Part shown: positions 20,570-29,143 of the stretch, in pieces
Numbering within the stretch: the first letter of the stretch is position 1
How the letters are laid out: every line of letters begins with the position of its first letter
Origin: Mycoplasmatota bacterium
Lineage (GTDB): Bacteria; Bacillota_I; Bacilli_A; MAG-NZ
Length of the DNA: 64,000 nt
Direction: 5' to 3'
Assembly (NCBI GenBank): GCA_018394315.1
Contig: CP074575.1
Span: forward strand, 1,019,501-1,083,500
The notes under the pieces: generated by a model
What the model was told of the DNA's origin: nothing
What the model saw: the letters and a program-made list of their open reading frames with translations, nothing else
Database searches by the model: none
Program-made: the position numbers and the translations under genes

Positions 20570-20620
20570 GATAAATGTATTTAAGATGGAAAACTATACA
20601 AAATATAGTGGAGGTGTAAT

Positions 20621-22795
20621 ATGAAAGAAAGACTACTTGAACTTATTACTAAACCAACCACAATAGAAGAATTAAAGGATGTACTAGCAATAACTGATGC
20701 TAGTAATTTTAGGTTACTAGTTAAATCTTTAAATGAATTAGAAGATGAAGGATATTTAGTAATTAGCGGTGACTATTATGATTTAGCTATTAATCATGGT
20801 GTTTATATTGGTGAGTTAAGTATAAATAAAAAAGGTTTTGGTTTTTTAGAAACTGAAAGTTTAAAAGATGATATATATATACCTAAAAGTGACTTATCTA
20901 ATGCAATGCATAGAGATAAGGTTTTAGTTAAAGTAACTAGAGACAAAGGTCATGGTTTAAAAACTGAAGGAAAAGTAATTAGAATACTAGAAAGAAAGAA
21001 TGAATATATAATTGGTACCTTTATTGAGAATAGAGATAATGGTTATGTTAAACCAGATGATTCAATATTTGCAAAAAGAATCCAAATAGTTAAGAAGAAA
21101 TCTTTAGGTGCTGTAACTAATCATAAAGTAAGAGTTAAAATAGTAGATTATTTTAAAGATCTTATAAAGGGTGAAGTAGTAGAAATACTTGGACATAAGA
21201 ATGACCCAGGTATGGATATTTTAAGTATTGTTTATAAGCATCACTTTAGACCGGAATTTCCAAAAGAAGTTCTAAAAGAAATAGAAGATATAAATGAAGT
21301 AAGTGAATATGATTTAGATAACAGAGTAGATTTAAGAGATAAGTTATTTATCACAATTGATGGTGCTGACGCTAAAGATTTAGATGATGCAGTATGTTTA
21401 GAAAAGAAGGGCGAGAATTTCGTTTTAAGCGTAAGTATCGCAGATGTAAGTTATTATGTTAAAGAAGATTCTAAACTAGATAAGGAGGCTCTTAAACGTT
21501 CTACAAGTGTATATTTAGTTGATAGGGTTATTCCAATGATACCTCATAAGTTATCTAATGGGATATGTTCGTTAAATCCTAATGTAGATAGACTAACTTT
21601 AACATGCGAAATGGAATTAGATAAACATGGTACAGTTATAAATCATGATATTTTTCAATCAGTAATAAATTCTAAATACCGAATGACTTATACTGAGGTT
21701 AATGATATTTTAAAAGGTGATAAGGAAACACAGACAAAATATGCTAATATAGTATCGCTATTTTATGATATGAATAGGTTAGCTAAAGTCCTTAATTCAA
21801 GAAGAAGTAAACGTGGATCTATTAATTTTGAAACGAATGAACCAAAGATTTTAGTTGATGAAACAGGTTTTCCTATTGAAATATTTGTAAGAGATAGAGA
21901 AGATTCAGAAAAACTAATTGAAGAGTTTATGTTAGTAGCAAATGAAACTGTTGCTGAACACTTCCATTGGTTGAATTATCCGTTTATTTACCGTGTTCAT
22001 GAAGAACCAAATGAAGATAAATTAAAAAATTTATTTAAACTTACTGGAATGTTAGGCTTTAAAGTAAAAGGTACAACTAACTCAGTACATCCAAGTGCAT
22101 TGCAAGATTTACTTAAGTCAATAGAGGGTCTTCCAGAAGAACGAGTGATTAATACTCTTATGCTTAGAAGTATGGCAAAAGCAAAGTACTCTAATCAGTC
22201 ACTTGGTCATTACGGATTAGCTACTAAATTCTATACACATTTTACTTCGCCAATAAGAAGGTATCCTGATTTAATGGTACATAGATTAATTAGAGAGTTT
22301 ATTATAAATGAAAATGTTGATAGAAGATCTATAAAACATTATGATTTAATAATGCCTGAAATAGCAAATCAAACAAGTAAGAAAGAACGAGATGCAGTAA
22401 ACTGCGAACGAGATGTTGATTCAATGAAAATGGCTGAATATATGATTGATAAAGTTGGTCAAGAATTTGAAGGTATTGTTTCTAGTGTTACCTCATTTGG
22501 AATGTTCGTAGAAGTAGATAGAGCTATTGAAGGATTAGTGCATATAAATGACATGAAAGATGACTATTACGAATACCATCAAGATAGATACATCCTAGTT
22601 GGTAGAAGAAGCAAAAAGGTGTATACTATAGGGGATAAAGTTAAAATCAAATGTATTAATGCTAATAAAGAAGAAGCTAAAATTGATTTTGAATTAATTA
22701 GCGGAAAAGAAAGAAGAGCAAGAAGAACTGAAGGTGAGAGAAATGCCCAAAGGAGAGGGAAGAATAATCGCTCAAAACAAAAAAGCAAGACATGA
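20621..22795 (+). CDS. rnr: Ribonuclease R
   Basis: A processive 3'-5' exoribonuclease that digests structured RNA and acts with tmRNA in quality control. The 724 residues show an N-terminal winged-helix region, cold-shock-like OB domains ([18 protein letters not shown]), the RNB catalytic domain with [12 protein letters not shown] and [13 protein letters not shown], the [17 protein letters not shown] motif, and an S1 domain ([21 protein letters not shown]). The tail is basic. It overlaps smpB, consistent with joint function. Confidence 0.97.
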   Translation: MKERLLELITKPTTIEELKDVLAITDASNFRLLVKSLNELEDEGYLVISGDYYDLAINHGVYIGELSINKKGFGFLETESLKDDIYIPKSDLSNAMHRDKVLVKVTRDKGHGLKTEGKVIRILERKNEYIIGTFIENRDNGYVKPDDSIFAKRIQIVKKKSLGAVTNHKVRVKIVDYFKDLIKGEVVEILGHKNDPGMDILSIVYKHHFRPEFPKEVLKEIEDINEVSEYDLDNRVDLRDKLFITIDGADAKDLDDAVCLEKKGENFVLSVSIADVSYYVKEDSKLDKEALKRSTSVYLVDRVIPMIPHKLSNGICSLNPNVDRLTLTCEMELDKHGTVINHDIFQSVINSKYRMTYTEVNDILKGDKETQTKYANIVSLFYDMNRLAKVLNSRRSKRGSINFETNEPKILVDETGFPIEIFVRDREDSEKLIEEFMLVANETVAEHFHWLNYPFIYRVHEEPNEDKLKNLFKLTGMLGFKVKGTTNSVHPSALQDLLKSIEGLPEERVINTLMLRSMAKAKYSNQSLGHYGLATKFYTHFTSPIRRYPDLMVHRLIREFIINENVDRRSIKHYDLIMPEIANQTSKKERDAVNCERDVDSMKMAEYMIDKVGQEFEGIVSSVTSFGMFVEVDRAIEGLVHINDMKDDYYEYHQDRYILVGRRSKKVYTIGDKVKIKCINANKEEAKIDFELISGKERRARRTEGERNAQRRGKNNRSKQKSKT

Positions 22796-23204
22796 TTATC
22801 ATATTGAAGAGGAGTTAGAGTGTGGTATTGTTTTGCATGGGACTGAGATTAAATCGATTAGAAAAGGTCAAATAAATCTAAAAGATTCTTATGCTAGAAT
22901 TAAGGATGATGGTATGTATGTTATAAACATGCATATATCTCCTTATGAGCAAGGGAATCGTTTTAATCATGATCCAATTAGAGATAGAAAACTGTTATTA
23001 CATAAAAATGAAATAAGAAAACTGAATCAAAAAATACAATTACAAGGAGTTACTCTTGTTCCACTAAAAGTCTATATTAAAGATGGATATGCTAAACTAG
23101 AATTAGGTGTAGCGAAAGGTAAAAACGTAAGAGATAAAAGGCAAGACTTAAAAGCTAAACAAGCGAAAAGAGATATGGCTTCAGCCATGAAATACAAATA
23201 TTAA
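22743..23204 (+). CDS. smpB: SsrA-binding protein SmpB
   Basis: Binds tmRNA and delivers it to stalled ribosomes. Its 153 residues have [43 protein letters not shown] and the basic tail with [20 protein letters not shown]. An in-frame GTG at 22734 is inside the AAGGTGA ribosome site; the ATG at 22743 is the start. It overlaps the end of rnr by about 50 bases and lies just upstream of ssrA. Confidence 0.97.
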   Translation: MPKGEGRIIAQNKKARHDYHIEEELECGIVLHGTEIKSIRKGQINLKDSYARIKDDGMYVINMHISPYEQGNRFNHDPIRDRKLLLHKNEIRKLNQKIQLQGVTLVPLKVYIKDGYAKLELGVAKGKNVRDKRQDLKAKQAKRDMASAMKYKY

Positions 23205-23207
23205 CAC

Positions 23208-23236
23208 TTGATAATAATTTATAAATAATATATTAT
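23208..23236 (+). promoter_or_regulatory. Promoter of ssrA
   Basis: TTGATA (23208-23213) and TATTAT (23231-23236) with 17-bp spacing, about 12 bp before the mature tmRNA 5' end. Confidence 0.65.
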
Positions 23237-23248
23237 TATTAAGCATAT

Positions 23249-23596
23249 GGGGTTGTTACGGATTCGACGGGGTACGTGGAGTATTGTAAGCATGTCTTGG
23301 TTGCGCAAGTAAAAACGTTCGAGGTTTAATAACCGGAAACAAACAACAATTAGCATTCGCGTAATATAAACGCATGCATCGCTCCTAACTGGTGCCTATA
23401 CAGTTAGTGTAGCGATACGTTCATAGGCTGGGTTATAGTTGTGCCGTCTTAACAATTGTAACTAAGATCAATAAGACTCGCGAACGAATCGGGTGTCTAT
23501 TCCCAGTTCTAAGCTAAATCTAATAATAGAATAAACATGTAGAAAGCAGTATAAAATTTGCTTCGGACGGGGGTTCGACTCCCCCCAACTCCACCA
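23249..23596 (+). ncRNA. ssrA: Transfer-messenger RNA (tmRNA), tag GNKQQLAFA
   Basis: The 5' end GGGGTTGTTACGGATTCGAC pairs with CAACTCC before CCA at 23596, and the T-arm reads GGGGGTTCGACTCCCCC. The predicted resume codon is GGA at 23335 (position 87), preceded by AATAACC, which resembles AATAGTC before the E. coli resume codon. The frame reads G-N-K-Q-Q-L-A-F-A and stops at 23362-23364. The last 30 bases serve as the left attachment site of a mobile element; the same 30 bases recur at 52018-52047. Confidence 0.96.
23567..23596 (+). repeat. attL (ssrA 3' end)
   Basis: 30 bp starting ACGGGGGTTCGACTCC and ending CTCCACCA, identical to 52018-52047. It completes the functional tmRNA gene. Confidence 0.93.
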
Positions 23597-23625
23597 AAAA
23601 AATCGCTTAGATTACCCAGAAAGTA

Positions 23626-24612
23626 CTACTTCAGTTGTTGGGGGTTAGTTGAAAGGGGATTATCTAAATTTAATATATTTATAGGTGTACATACCTTATG
23701 CTCATCTTTAAGTTTATTATTGGATAAATGTAGATATTTTTGTGTAATTGTTATACTTGAATGTCCTAGTGTTTTTCTAATAAACTCTAAACTTGCGCCT
23801 TGTTCTAAACAAGTAGTAGCATATGTATGCCTGAATTTATGAAAACTCAAACTTATCTCACCAGGTAGATTGAGTTTTCTTTTTATTTCCTCAAAAAATT
23901 TATACATCCCATAGTAAGTTAATTGTCTTCTCGATATGTCATCTATTAATAGATAATCCGTAGGCTTAACAACTGATATATATTCTTCAATACTTTGCTT
24001 AGTATAATCTGTTATAAAGACACTTCTATGTTTCTTAGTTTTTGTAAACTTAAGGTTTATTTGGTTATTTTCCAAATCTAAGTCAGTAACCTTAAGTTGT
24101 CTAAGCTCATTTCTTCTTATGCCTGTGTCTAATAAGATATACACAATCGCTCTTGATCTTAAAATATGAGGTTTAGATGGTGCTGTTTGGAAAAAAGCGA
24201 ATACAGCGTTCAATATATCTTTTTGAATAATTACTGTTTCAATATCGTCTTTGTCTAGTAGTTTAAAATTACTCATTGGATTAGTATCTATATATTCTTG
24301 TGACACACAGTATTTCAGAGCTTGTTTGAGAGTCTCCAGCCTCTTGTTTATGGTATTGTTCTTATTACCTTTTGCCTTCTCGAACTCGATGAATCTATAT
24401 ATACTATTGTTTGTTATATCCTTGGTAGTGTTAACTTTTATTCGTTTAAGGTAACTAATAATCACATCTAAATGTTTATTATAGTACTTATACGTTTCAT
24501 ATCTATTGGTGTGCTTGCACCTATTTAAGTATATAGTTCTTACCTCATCTAAAGGTAGACCTTTATCATTTTTCTTGATTAACTCTGAGATTAAGTTCTC
24601 AATGGTATTCAT
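23626..24612 (-). CDS. int: Tyrosine recombinase (integrase)
   Basis: A 328-residue phage-type integrase expected to recombine the ssrA attachment sites. The N-terminal half resembles a SAM-like core-binding domain. The catalytic domain shows the first Arg in LLDTGIRRNELRQL, the HxxR box FHKFRHTYATTCLEQG, the second His in RKTLGHSSITITQKYLHL, and the nucleophile Tyr in that last segment. It sits just inside attL and points toward it, the usual location. A decayed relative of its C-terminal part occurs at 58735-58990. Confidence 0.95.
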   Translation of the reverse strand: MNTIENLISELIKKNDKGLPLDEVRTIYLNRCKHTNRYETYKYYNKHLDVIISYLKRIKVNTTKDITNNSIYRFIEFEKAKGNKNNTINKRLETLKQALKYCVSQEYIDTNPMSNFKLLDKDDIETVIIQKDILNAVFAFFQTAPSKPHILRSRAIVYILLDTGIRRNELRQLKVTDLDLENNQINLKFTKTKKHRSVFITDYTKQSIEEYISVVKPTDYLLIDDISRRQLTYYGMYKFFEEIKRKLNLPGEISLSFHKFRHTYATTCLEQGASLEFIRKTLGHSSITITQKYLHLSNNKLKDEHKVCTPINILNLDNPLSTNPQQLK

Positions 24613-24701
24613 ACAATCAATCCCTTCTATATTGTTATAACTTCCATTATAAGAATTAGAAGGACAGTCTCTTACTCTCTGTTGAAAATGATTAAATAGT
24701 A

Positions 24702-24911
24702 TTATTTAGATAGATCTTTGAAAACTAGATCATCAATTGGAATGTTAAAAATCTCTTTAAGTTTCATTAGAAAATCTAACGTAGGATTTGATAGAGATCC
24801 ACTTTCATATCTGCGAAGGTAACTGTCAAAAATACCAAGCTCATCACTTAGTTGTTTTTGTGTCATTTTGGCTCCTAGACGAAGATACTTAATGTTAGAT
24901 CCTAAGAACAT
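24702..24911 (-). CDS. XRE-family repressor-like regulator
   Basis: A 69-residue single-domain helix-turn-helix protein of the Cro/CI type. The helix-turn-helix is KMTQKQLSDELGIFDSYLRRYESGSLSNPTLDFLMKL. The ribosome site AAGGAG precedes the ATG at 24911. It is divergent from the early operon, and two copies of a GAACATATATATTC operator-like sequence sit in the shared promoter region, so it probably represses the early genes and perhaps itself. I infer it controls the integrated versus active state of the element. Confidence 0.88.
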   Translation of the reverse strand: MFLGSNIKYLRLGAKMTQKQLSDELGIFDSYLRRYESGSLSNPTLDFLMKLKEIFNIPIDDLVFKDLSK

Positions 24912-24924
24912 ACTAAACTCCTTA

Positions 24925-24983
24925 TTGACAAGAACATATATATTCTATATAATGTATTTATCAACCGAACATATATATTCTAT
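24925..24983 (+). promoter_or_regulatory. Early promoter overlapped by repressor operators
   Basis: TTGACA (24925-24930) and TATAAT (24948-24953) are 17 bp apart, reading rightward. GAACATATATATTCTAT occurs twice, at 24932-24948 (inside the promoter spacer) and at 24967-24983, 35 bp apart. Each copy is a near-palindrome with GAA/TTC ends, a likely binding site of the adjacent XRE protein. Confidence 0.78.
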
Positions 24984-25009
24984 TGTTAAGTGTAAAAACG
25001 AGAACACCT

Positions 25010-25265
25010 GGTCGTGTCCTAGTTTCTGTAAAGCTATAATCATTCTCAACATCTTTGATTATAGCATATTTACTGGGAAATTTCTATCAGGAAGAGTCGA
25101 CATGATTCTCCTGATGGGGATAGAAAATACAATGCACGAGGATTTCATTTTAATTTCTCCTTCTATATAAGACTGCTATCAATTCGATGTTTTTATATTA
25201 TTGGACTTGGTGAGCCTGTTCCTAGATGGCAGTCGTGGGGATGGGTTCACTAAGTCCAATAATTC
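25010..25265 (+). promoter_or_regulatory. Structured leader with several nested inverted repeats
   Basis: Four pairings are seen. GCTATAATCA (25033) pairs with TGATTATAGC (25056). TTTCTATCAGGA near 25080 pairs with TCCTGAT and GATAGAAA near 25111-25127. TTATTGGACTT (25198) pairs with AAGTCCAATAA (25252) and extends inward as GTGAGCC/GGTTCAC. GACTGCTATC (25171) can pair with GATGGCAGTC (25225), which competes with the previous stem. Mutually exclusive stems before the first early gene suggest an attenuator, regulatory RNA or origin structure. The function is not known. Confidence 0.55.
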
Positions 25266-25282
25266 TATATGGGAGGATCTTT

Positions 25283-25459
25283 ATGTTTGTAATATATCAC
25301 AAAGGCAAACCAATGTTAGCAGGTCATGCAACTATTGAGGATGCTAAGAGAATATATGAAGAGCGTAACCCTGATGTAGTATCAAAATCAAAGAGTAACG
25401 AGCGCACAGAGCGATCAAGAAAGAGTTTTGTGGGCAATAACCCACGTCAGTTTGTATGA
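25283..25459 (+). CDS. Small early protein, unknown function
   Basis: A 58-residue basic protein (MFVIYHKGKPMLAGHATIED...) starting at the ATG after GGGAGGATC. An in-frame frame extends upstream to 25226, but that start lies inside the structured leader and has no ribosome site. The Lys/Arg/Ser-rich middle and lack of membrane segments suggest a cytoplasmic nucleic-acid-associated role, which is only a guess. I do not recognise a family. Confidence 0.65.
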   Translation: MFVIYHKGKPMLAGHATIEDAKRIYEERNPDVVSKSKSNERTERSRKSFVGNNPRQFV

Positions 25460-25483
25460 GAGTTCTATTACGAGGGGGTTACT

Positions 25484-25642
25484 ATGGAAAATAGTCATAG
25501 AGTGATAAAAAGTATCAATAAAATGATTGAAGACCTATGCAATGTTACTGAGTATAAGAGTGAACATTTTAATGATTGTAATTGGGATTGTAAAACATGT
25601 TCGCATAGAGAGTATTGTGAAGATTCAGACTTGTATTTATAA
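25484..25642 (+). CDS. Small Cys-rich protein (52 residues)
   Basis: ATG at 25484 preceded by GAGGGGG gives a 52-residue product ending in EDSDLYL. The C-terminal part has closely spaced cysteines (CNWDCKTCSHREYC), a likely zinc or iron-sulfur site. No family is recognised. It follows the previous small gene by 24 bases. Confidence 0.62.
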   Translation: MENSHRVIKSINKMIEDLCNVTEYKSEHFNDCNWDCKTCSHREYCEDSDLYL

Positions 25643-25934
25643 ACGATCACAGAGTTATTACTATCAGCCAAAATTGGCGCGTGCGGCTACGCCGCTATTG
25701 TGCTCTGCTCTTTGTTTTTGTTATAAAAACAAATAAATGCCAGCAAGCTGTCATCGTATTTATTTTTATTATAGTTTTGGTTTTTTGGTTTATACGTTTT
25801 CGTACAGTGCGCGCCAGTAGCATTGTTGCCGAAAGTGCGACATGCTTCCGCTCTCGATGGGAACAGCTTAGACCCATTTCTTCCATTGTGTTTTTGGATG
25901 AACTGGGCTAGACGATATATCAGGGAGGGATATT
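25643..25934. other. Non-coding, GC-richer, repeat-bearing intergenic region
   Basis: About 290 bp with no supported gene. It is visibly richer in G and C than its neighbours. It holds GCGGC-TAC-GCCGC (about 25683-25695), TTTGTTTTT/AAAAACAAA around GTTAT (about 25711-25733), AAATAAAT/ATTTATTT flanking a CAGC/GCTG hairpin, and the spaced pair GGCGCG/CGCGCC (near 25677 and 25820). It could be an origin, a transfer or packaging site, or an RNA. Confidence 0.45.
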
Positions 25935-26141
25935 ATGAAAGTATCAAAGAAGATGTTAAATCATTACTTATGTTATTTACTTGATGTTGTATCACTATTG
26001 TTTACTGTATTAGGTATCTATTCTTTTGCAGAGTTAATGATAGCAGTAGGTTTATTGTGTTTAATAATAAGTTTTCTACTCCATAAGTACTTATGGGATC
26101 AGGATTATTATAAATATAAGTTCAGAGGAGAGAAGGAATGA
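25935..26141 (+). CDS. Small two-helix membrane protein
   Basis: 68 residues with two hydrophobic stretches (about residues 11-33 and 35-50) and a charged C-terminal tail. GGGAGGG precedes the ATG. The stop overlaps the next start (ATGA). The family is not recognised. In an inovirus-like element a small membrane protein could be structural, but this one lies among the early genes, so that is speculative. Confidence 0.65.
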   Translation: MKVSKKMLNHYLCYLLDVVSLLFTVLGIYSFAELMIAVGLLCLIISFLLHKYLWDQDYYKYKFRGEKE

Positions 26142-26404
26142 AAGTGAAGTATGTAATTGAGACAAAGAAGATTACAACATGTAAAGATTGTTTCTTTAAC
26201 ACTATAGAGTTAGGACAGTTTGTAGATGTGCATAGTTGTGGTTTAAATGAATTTATTAATACTGAGTTTCACTCTGTAAAGTTAAACAAACCACCTCATT
26301 GTCCATTAGTAAGGTTTAACGATATTTCTACTGATGGAGTTATTGCAGTTCATGGTAGTGTGGATAATTGTGAGGAGGGCTATAGTGGTAAGGATTCCAA
26401 GTGA
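26138..26404 (+). CDS. Cys-containing small protein, unknown function
   Basis: 88 residues, start overlapping the previous stop. It contains CKDCFF, HSCGL and PPHCPL, a possible zinc-binding arrangement (two Cys pairs plus His). The C-terminal 20 codons overlap the next gene. No family is recognised. Confidence 0.6.
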   Translation: MKVKYVIETKKITTCKDCFFNTIELGQFVDVHSCGLNEFINTEFHSVKLNKPPHCPLVRFNDISTDGVIAVHGSVDNCEEGYSGKDSK

Positions 26405-26711
26405 AAGTATAGTGAGTCAAGTGACTTCAACAGATGATAAATCAAATGTGTTGAGTGCATCTGATATAATATCAGGTTTAAAGGACTTGATAGATGATAG
26501 AAAAAGTTCCATTACAAATTATGAAGTTGAGAGCGATAACATCTACAAGTACGATATTGAAGTATTAAGTGATGCTATCAAAATAATAGAGAACTCACTT
26601 GTGATACAGTGTTTCTTAAGTGAGATTAAGGCTCTATTGAATGTAACTGGTGTTAACTCTAAGGGGCAAGCGATTAAACGTATAGAAAAGTTTTTAAAGA
26701 GATTTAATTAA
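26385..26711 (+). CDS. Small early protein, unknown function
   Basis: The likely start is GTG at 26385, six bases after GAGGAGG, giving about 108 residues beginning MVRIPSESIVSQ. An upstream ATG at 26334 is in frame but has no ribosome site and lies inside the previous gene. The C-terminal half is helical and charged (DLIDDRKSSITNYEVESDNIYKYDIEVL...). No family is recognised. Confidence 0.6.
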   Translation: MVRIPSESIVSQVTSTDDKSNVLSASDIISGLKDLIDDRKSSITNYEVESDNIYKYDIEVLSDAIKIIENSLVIQCFLSEIKALLNVTGVNSKGQAIKRIEKFLKRFN

Positions 26712-26760
26712 TTGATGATCTAGTTTTTAATATCTACATATTAAAATGGAGGATATTTAA

Positions 26761-27531
26761 ATGCTAGGAAAATATTGTTATAACAAAATATACAACGAAG
26801 ATAGTTATAAAGCTATTAAGCAGTTACCTGATAATTGTATAGATCTAATTGTTATAGATCCACCTTACAAGTTAAACGTGAACACTTGTGAGAATGGATT
26901 AAAAAGCTCTAACCCAGTTACTAGAGGTATGAGTCAAACACAACATGAACTAAAGAAAAAGAACTTGCATGTTGGAATAGATGATGAGCTACTTACTGAA
27001 ATGGTAAGAGTTATGAAAAAGATTAATATTTACATTTGGTGCAACAAGAGACAGCTAAAACAGTACTTCGATTTCTTTGAGAAGTATGAGTGTAATTTTG
27101 AATTGTTAGTGTGGTGTAAAACAAACCCAACACCAGCAACTAATAATACGTTTTTGCCTGATATAGAGTATTGTTTCTACTTTAGAGAAAAAGGAGTAAA
27201 GTTACGAGGCTCATATGACACAAAGCATAAATTTTATATTAGAAAGACAAACCAGGAAGAGAAGGCTTTGTACTTGCATCCGACTATTAAGCCACTGCAG
27301 TTCATAAAGAACTTCATTATTAATTCTAGTGATGTAGGGAATGTAGTAGCTGATTTCTTTATCGGAAGTGGAACTACAGCAGTAGCATCTAAAGAGTTAC
27401 ATCGTAATTATATTGGGTTTGAAATAGATCCTGAATATTATAAGATAGCTGTGGACCGTATTAATGGTATTACTGCAGGAGGTCAGACAAGTATATTTAC
27501 AGATTTTGAGCAAGAGGAAGTGATTCTGTGA
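26761..27531 (+). CDS. DNA adenine methylase (N6, beta-type), orphan
   Basis: A SAM-dependent DNA methyltransferase of 256 residues. The catalytic motif IV is IDPPYKLN (residues 32-39) and comes before the SAM-binding motif I, FFIGSGTTAVASKEL, near residues 197-211; this is beta-class order. The DPPY form and the HPTIKPLQFIKNFI segment are typical of the phage and plasmid N6-adenine enzymes. No restriction endonuclease is adjacent, so it probably marks the element DNA or protects it from host restriction. It overlaps the next gene by four bases. Confidence 0.9.
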   Translation: MLGKYCYNKIYNEDSYKAIKQLPDNCIDLIVIDPPYKLNVNTCENGLKSSNPVTRGMSQTQHELKKKNLHVGIDDELLTEMVRVMKKINIYIWCNKRQLKQYFDFFEKYECNFELLVWCKTNPTPATNNTFLPDIEYCFYFREKGVKLRGSYDTKHKFYIRKTNQEEKALYLHPTIKPLQFIKNFIINSSDVGNVVADFFIGSGTTAVASKELHRNYIGFEIDPEYYKIAVDRINGITAGGQTSIFTDFEQEEVIL

Positions 27532-28435
27532 ATGTAGGACTAATTGATGTTGAAATGAAAACACATAAATTTCCTAATTTAGCATTAATGAAAATAAGTT
27601 CCTATCATAAAGAACTGGGAGATAACGTTGAGTGGTATGACCCTCTTAAAGGGTCATCAGAAGAGTACGACATAGTTTATATGAGTAAGGTATTTGATGA
27701 GACCTACAGCTCTGATTATAAATATCCAGTATACGCAAAAAAAATTATCAAAGGTGGATATGGGTATGGTATTTACGACTTACCATTCGAGAACTATGAG
27801 AGTCAGTTTCCAGATTACTCACTTTATCATGATATCTATCCAAAATATAAATATACAGCATTTGGATATTTAACGCGAGGGTGTCCAAGAGATTGTGAGT
27901 TCTGTATGGTAAGTGATTACGAAGGACTTAAGAGTAGAGTTGTTTCTAATGTTGATAATTTCTATGAACCAGCTTTTCACAAAGAGATTAAGTTATTGGA
28001 TCCGAACTTGCTAGCTTGCAGAGATAATATTGAATTATTAACACAGTAACAAATACTAATGCGTTAATAGATATTACGCAAGGTTTTGATATAAGACTGT
28101 TAACGCAAGAACAGGCTAGTATAATCAATAAATTTAGAGTTACTGCATTACACTTCGCTTGGGACAACATGGACAATGTCACTGAGAAACTATTAGAAAT
28201 AAAGAGAGAGTGGCTTGTATTTGAAAGAAGAAAACTGAGGGTATATGTACTATGTAATTTTAACACCACGTTCAATGAAGATTTATATCGAGTTAACAAG
28301 CTCAGACAACTTGATTATGATCCTTATGTAATGATTTATGATAAACCTAGTTCGCCACACAATATTAAAAGATTAGCGAGATGGGTAAATAATAAATTCA
28401 TTTGGAACACAGTTAAGTCTTTCGAACAGTATTAG
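27528..28435 (+). pseudogene. Phage-type radical SAM protein, broken by a one-base frameshift
   Basis: The first part (27528-28049) opens with MNVGLIDVEMKTHKFPNLAL and carries the radical SAM cluster motif CPRDCEFC (CxxxCxxC). It stops at TAA (28047). The reading resumes in another frame with NTNALIDITQGFDIRLLTQEQ... and runs to 28435. Restoring one base near CAGTAACA gives a continuous ...ELLTQLTNTNALIDITQGFDIRLL..., which fits radical SAM proteins carried by phages. The role of that family is not settled. Either the gene is inactive or there is a sequencing error. Confidence 0.82.
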
Positions 28436-28458
28436 AAATACTTTGTGAGGTGATTCTA

Positions 28459-28647
28459 TTGGAGTTATGTAAGGCTGACAATGGTAAGTACTTTAGAGGA
28501 ATTTATGAAGGTTGTTTTGAAGATATAGAGATTAGTGGAAAGATTAAAAAGGTTAATCCAAATAAAGTGACTGTGGAAGTACTCACAACAATAGATGGAT
28601 GGAATTATTCAACACTGATACTTAGTAAGTTTATACATGAAGTATAG
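28459..28647 (+). CDS. Small protein with in-frame UAG; frame continues to 28752
   Basis: TTG at 28459, five bases after GAGGTGA, gives MELCKADNGKYFRGIYEGC... of 62 residues ending at TAG (28645-28647). The same frame continues without interruption for 34 more codons (DKPLRCIDVEEIKAAIEHHRELD...) to TGA at 28750-28752. The continuation looks like real protein and has no start codon of its own. So the gene probably has a nonsense mutation, or the UAG is read through. No family is recognised. Confidence 0.55.
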   Translation: MELCKADNGKYFRGIYEGCFEDIEISGKIKKVNPNKVTVEVLTTIDGWNYSTLILSKFIHEV

Positions 28648-28782
28648 GACAAGCCATTAAGATGTATTGATGTTGAAGAAATAAAAGCAGCGATTGAGCA
28701 TCATCGAGAGCTAGATAGAAAGAAAAGAAGTGTCAATATAACTAGGTATTGAGTGTTAAATTTTGGATCGTGAGGTGATCGT

Positions 28783-29121
28783 ATGAGTTTTATACATAAA
28801 ACATTCAAAACTTACGATGAACTTCGTGAGGAACTTCAGTTCTTGGAACTGAGAAAGATAGTACTAGAGAGTCGAGGTACTAAGAAAGAATTGAAGATAT
28901 GCTTAAACCGAATTACTGAATTGAAGAGTATCATTGATGTTATTGAAAGTAGAATAGAGAAGTTCGCTGAAAACAATGATAGACGATATAAAGTGCTGTA
29001 TTTACGAATAGTAAAACGTAGAAGTAATCCTGAAATAGCAGATGATCTTGATTACAGTATAAGACATGTTAGAAGAATATGTAGCGACTTCAATAAAGAT
29101 TTCCTGCAAAGTAGTGCATAG
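28783..29121 (+). CDS. Phage-type sigma-like/ArpU-like regulator
   Basis: 112 residues. The N-terminal part is a long charged helix, likely coiled coil. The C-terminal part DRRYKVLYLRIVKRRSNPEIADDLDYSIRHVRRICSDFNKD resembles sigma-70 region 4 helix-turn-helix as found in late-gene activators of phages (ArpU/RinA types). It may switch on later genes of the element. Start after GTGAGGTGATC is reasonable. Confidence 0.65.
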   Translation: MSFIHKTFKTYDELREELQFLELRKIVLESRGTKKELKICLNRITELKSIIDVIESRIEKFAENNDRRYKVLYLRIVKRRSNPEIADDLDYSIRHVRRICSDFNKDFLQSSA

Positions 29122-29143
29122 ATAGTTAAAAGGGGGTGGAGCG

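Noticed and set aside
23558-23842. Plus-strand open frame across the tmRNA 3' end and the integrase gene
   Set aside because: It overlaps tmRNA and the antisense of a well-supported integrase.
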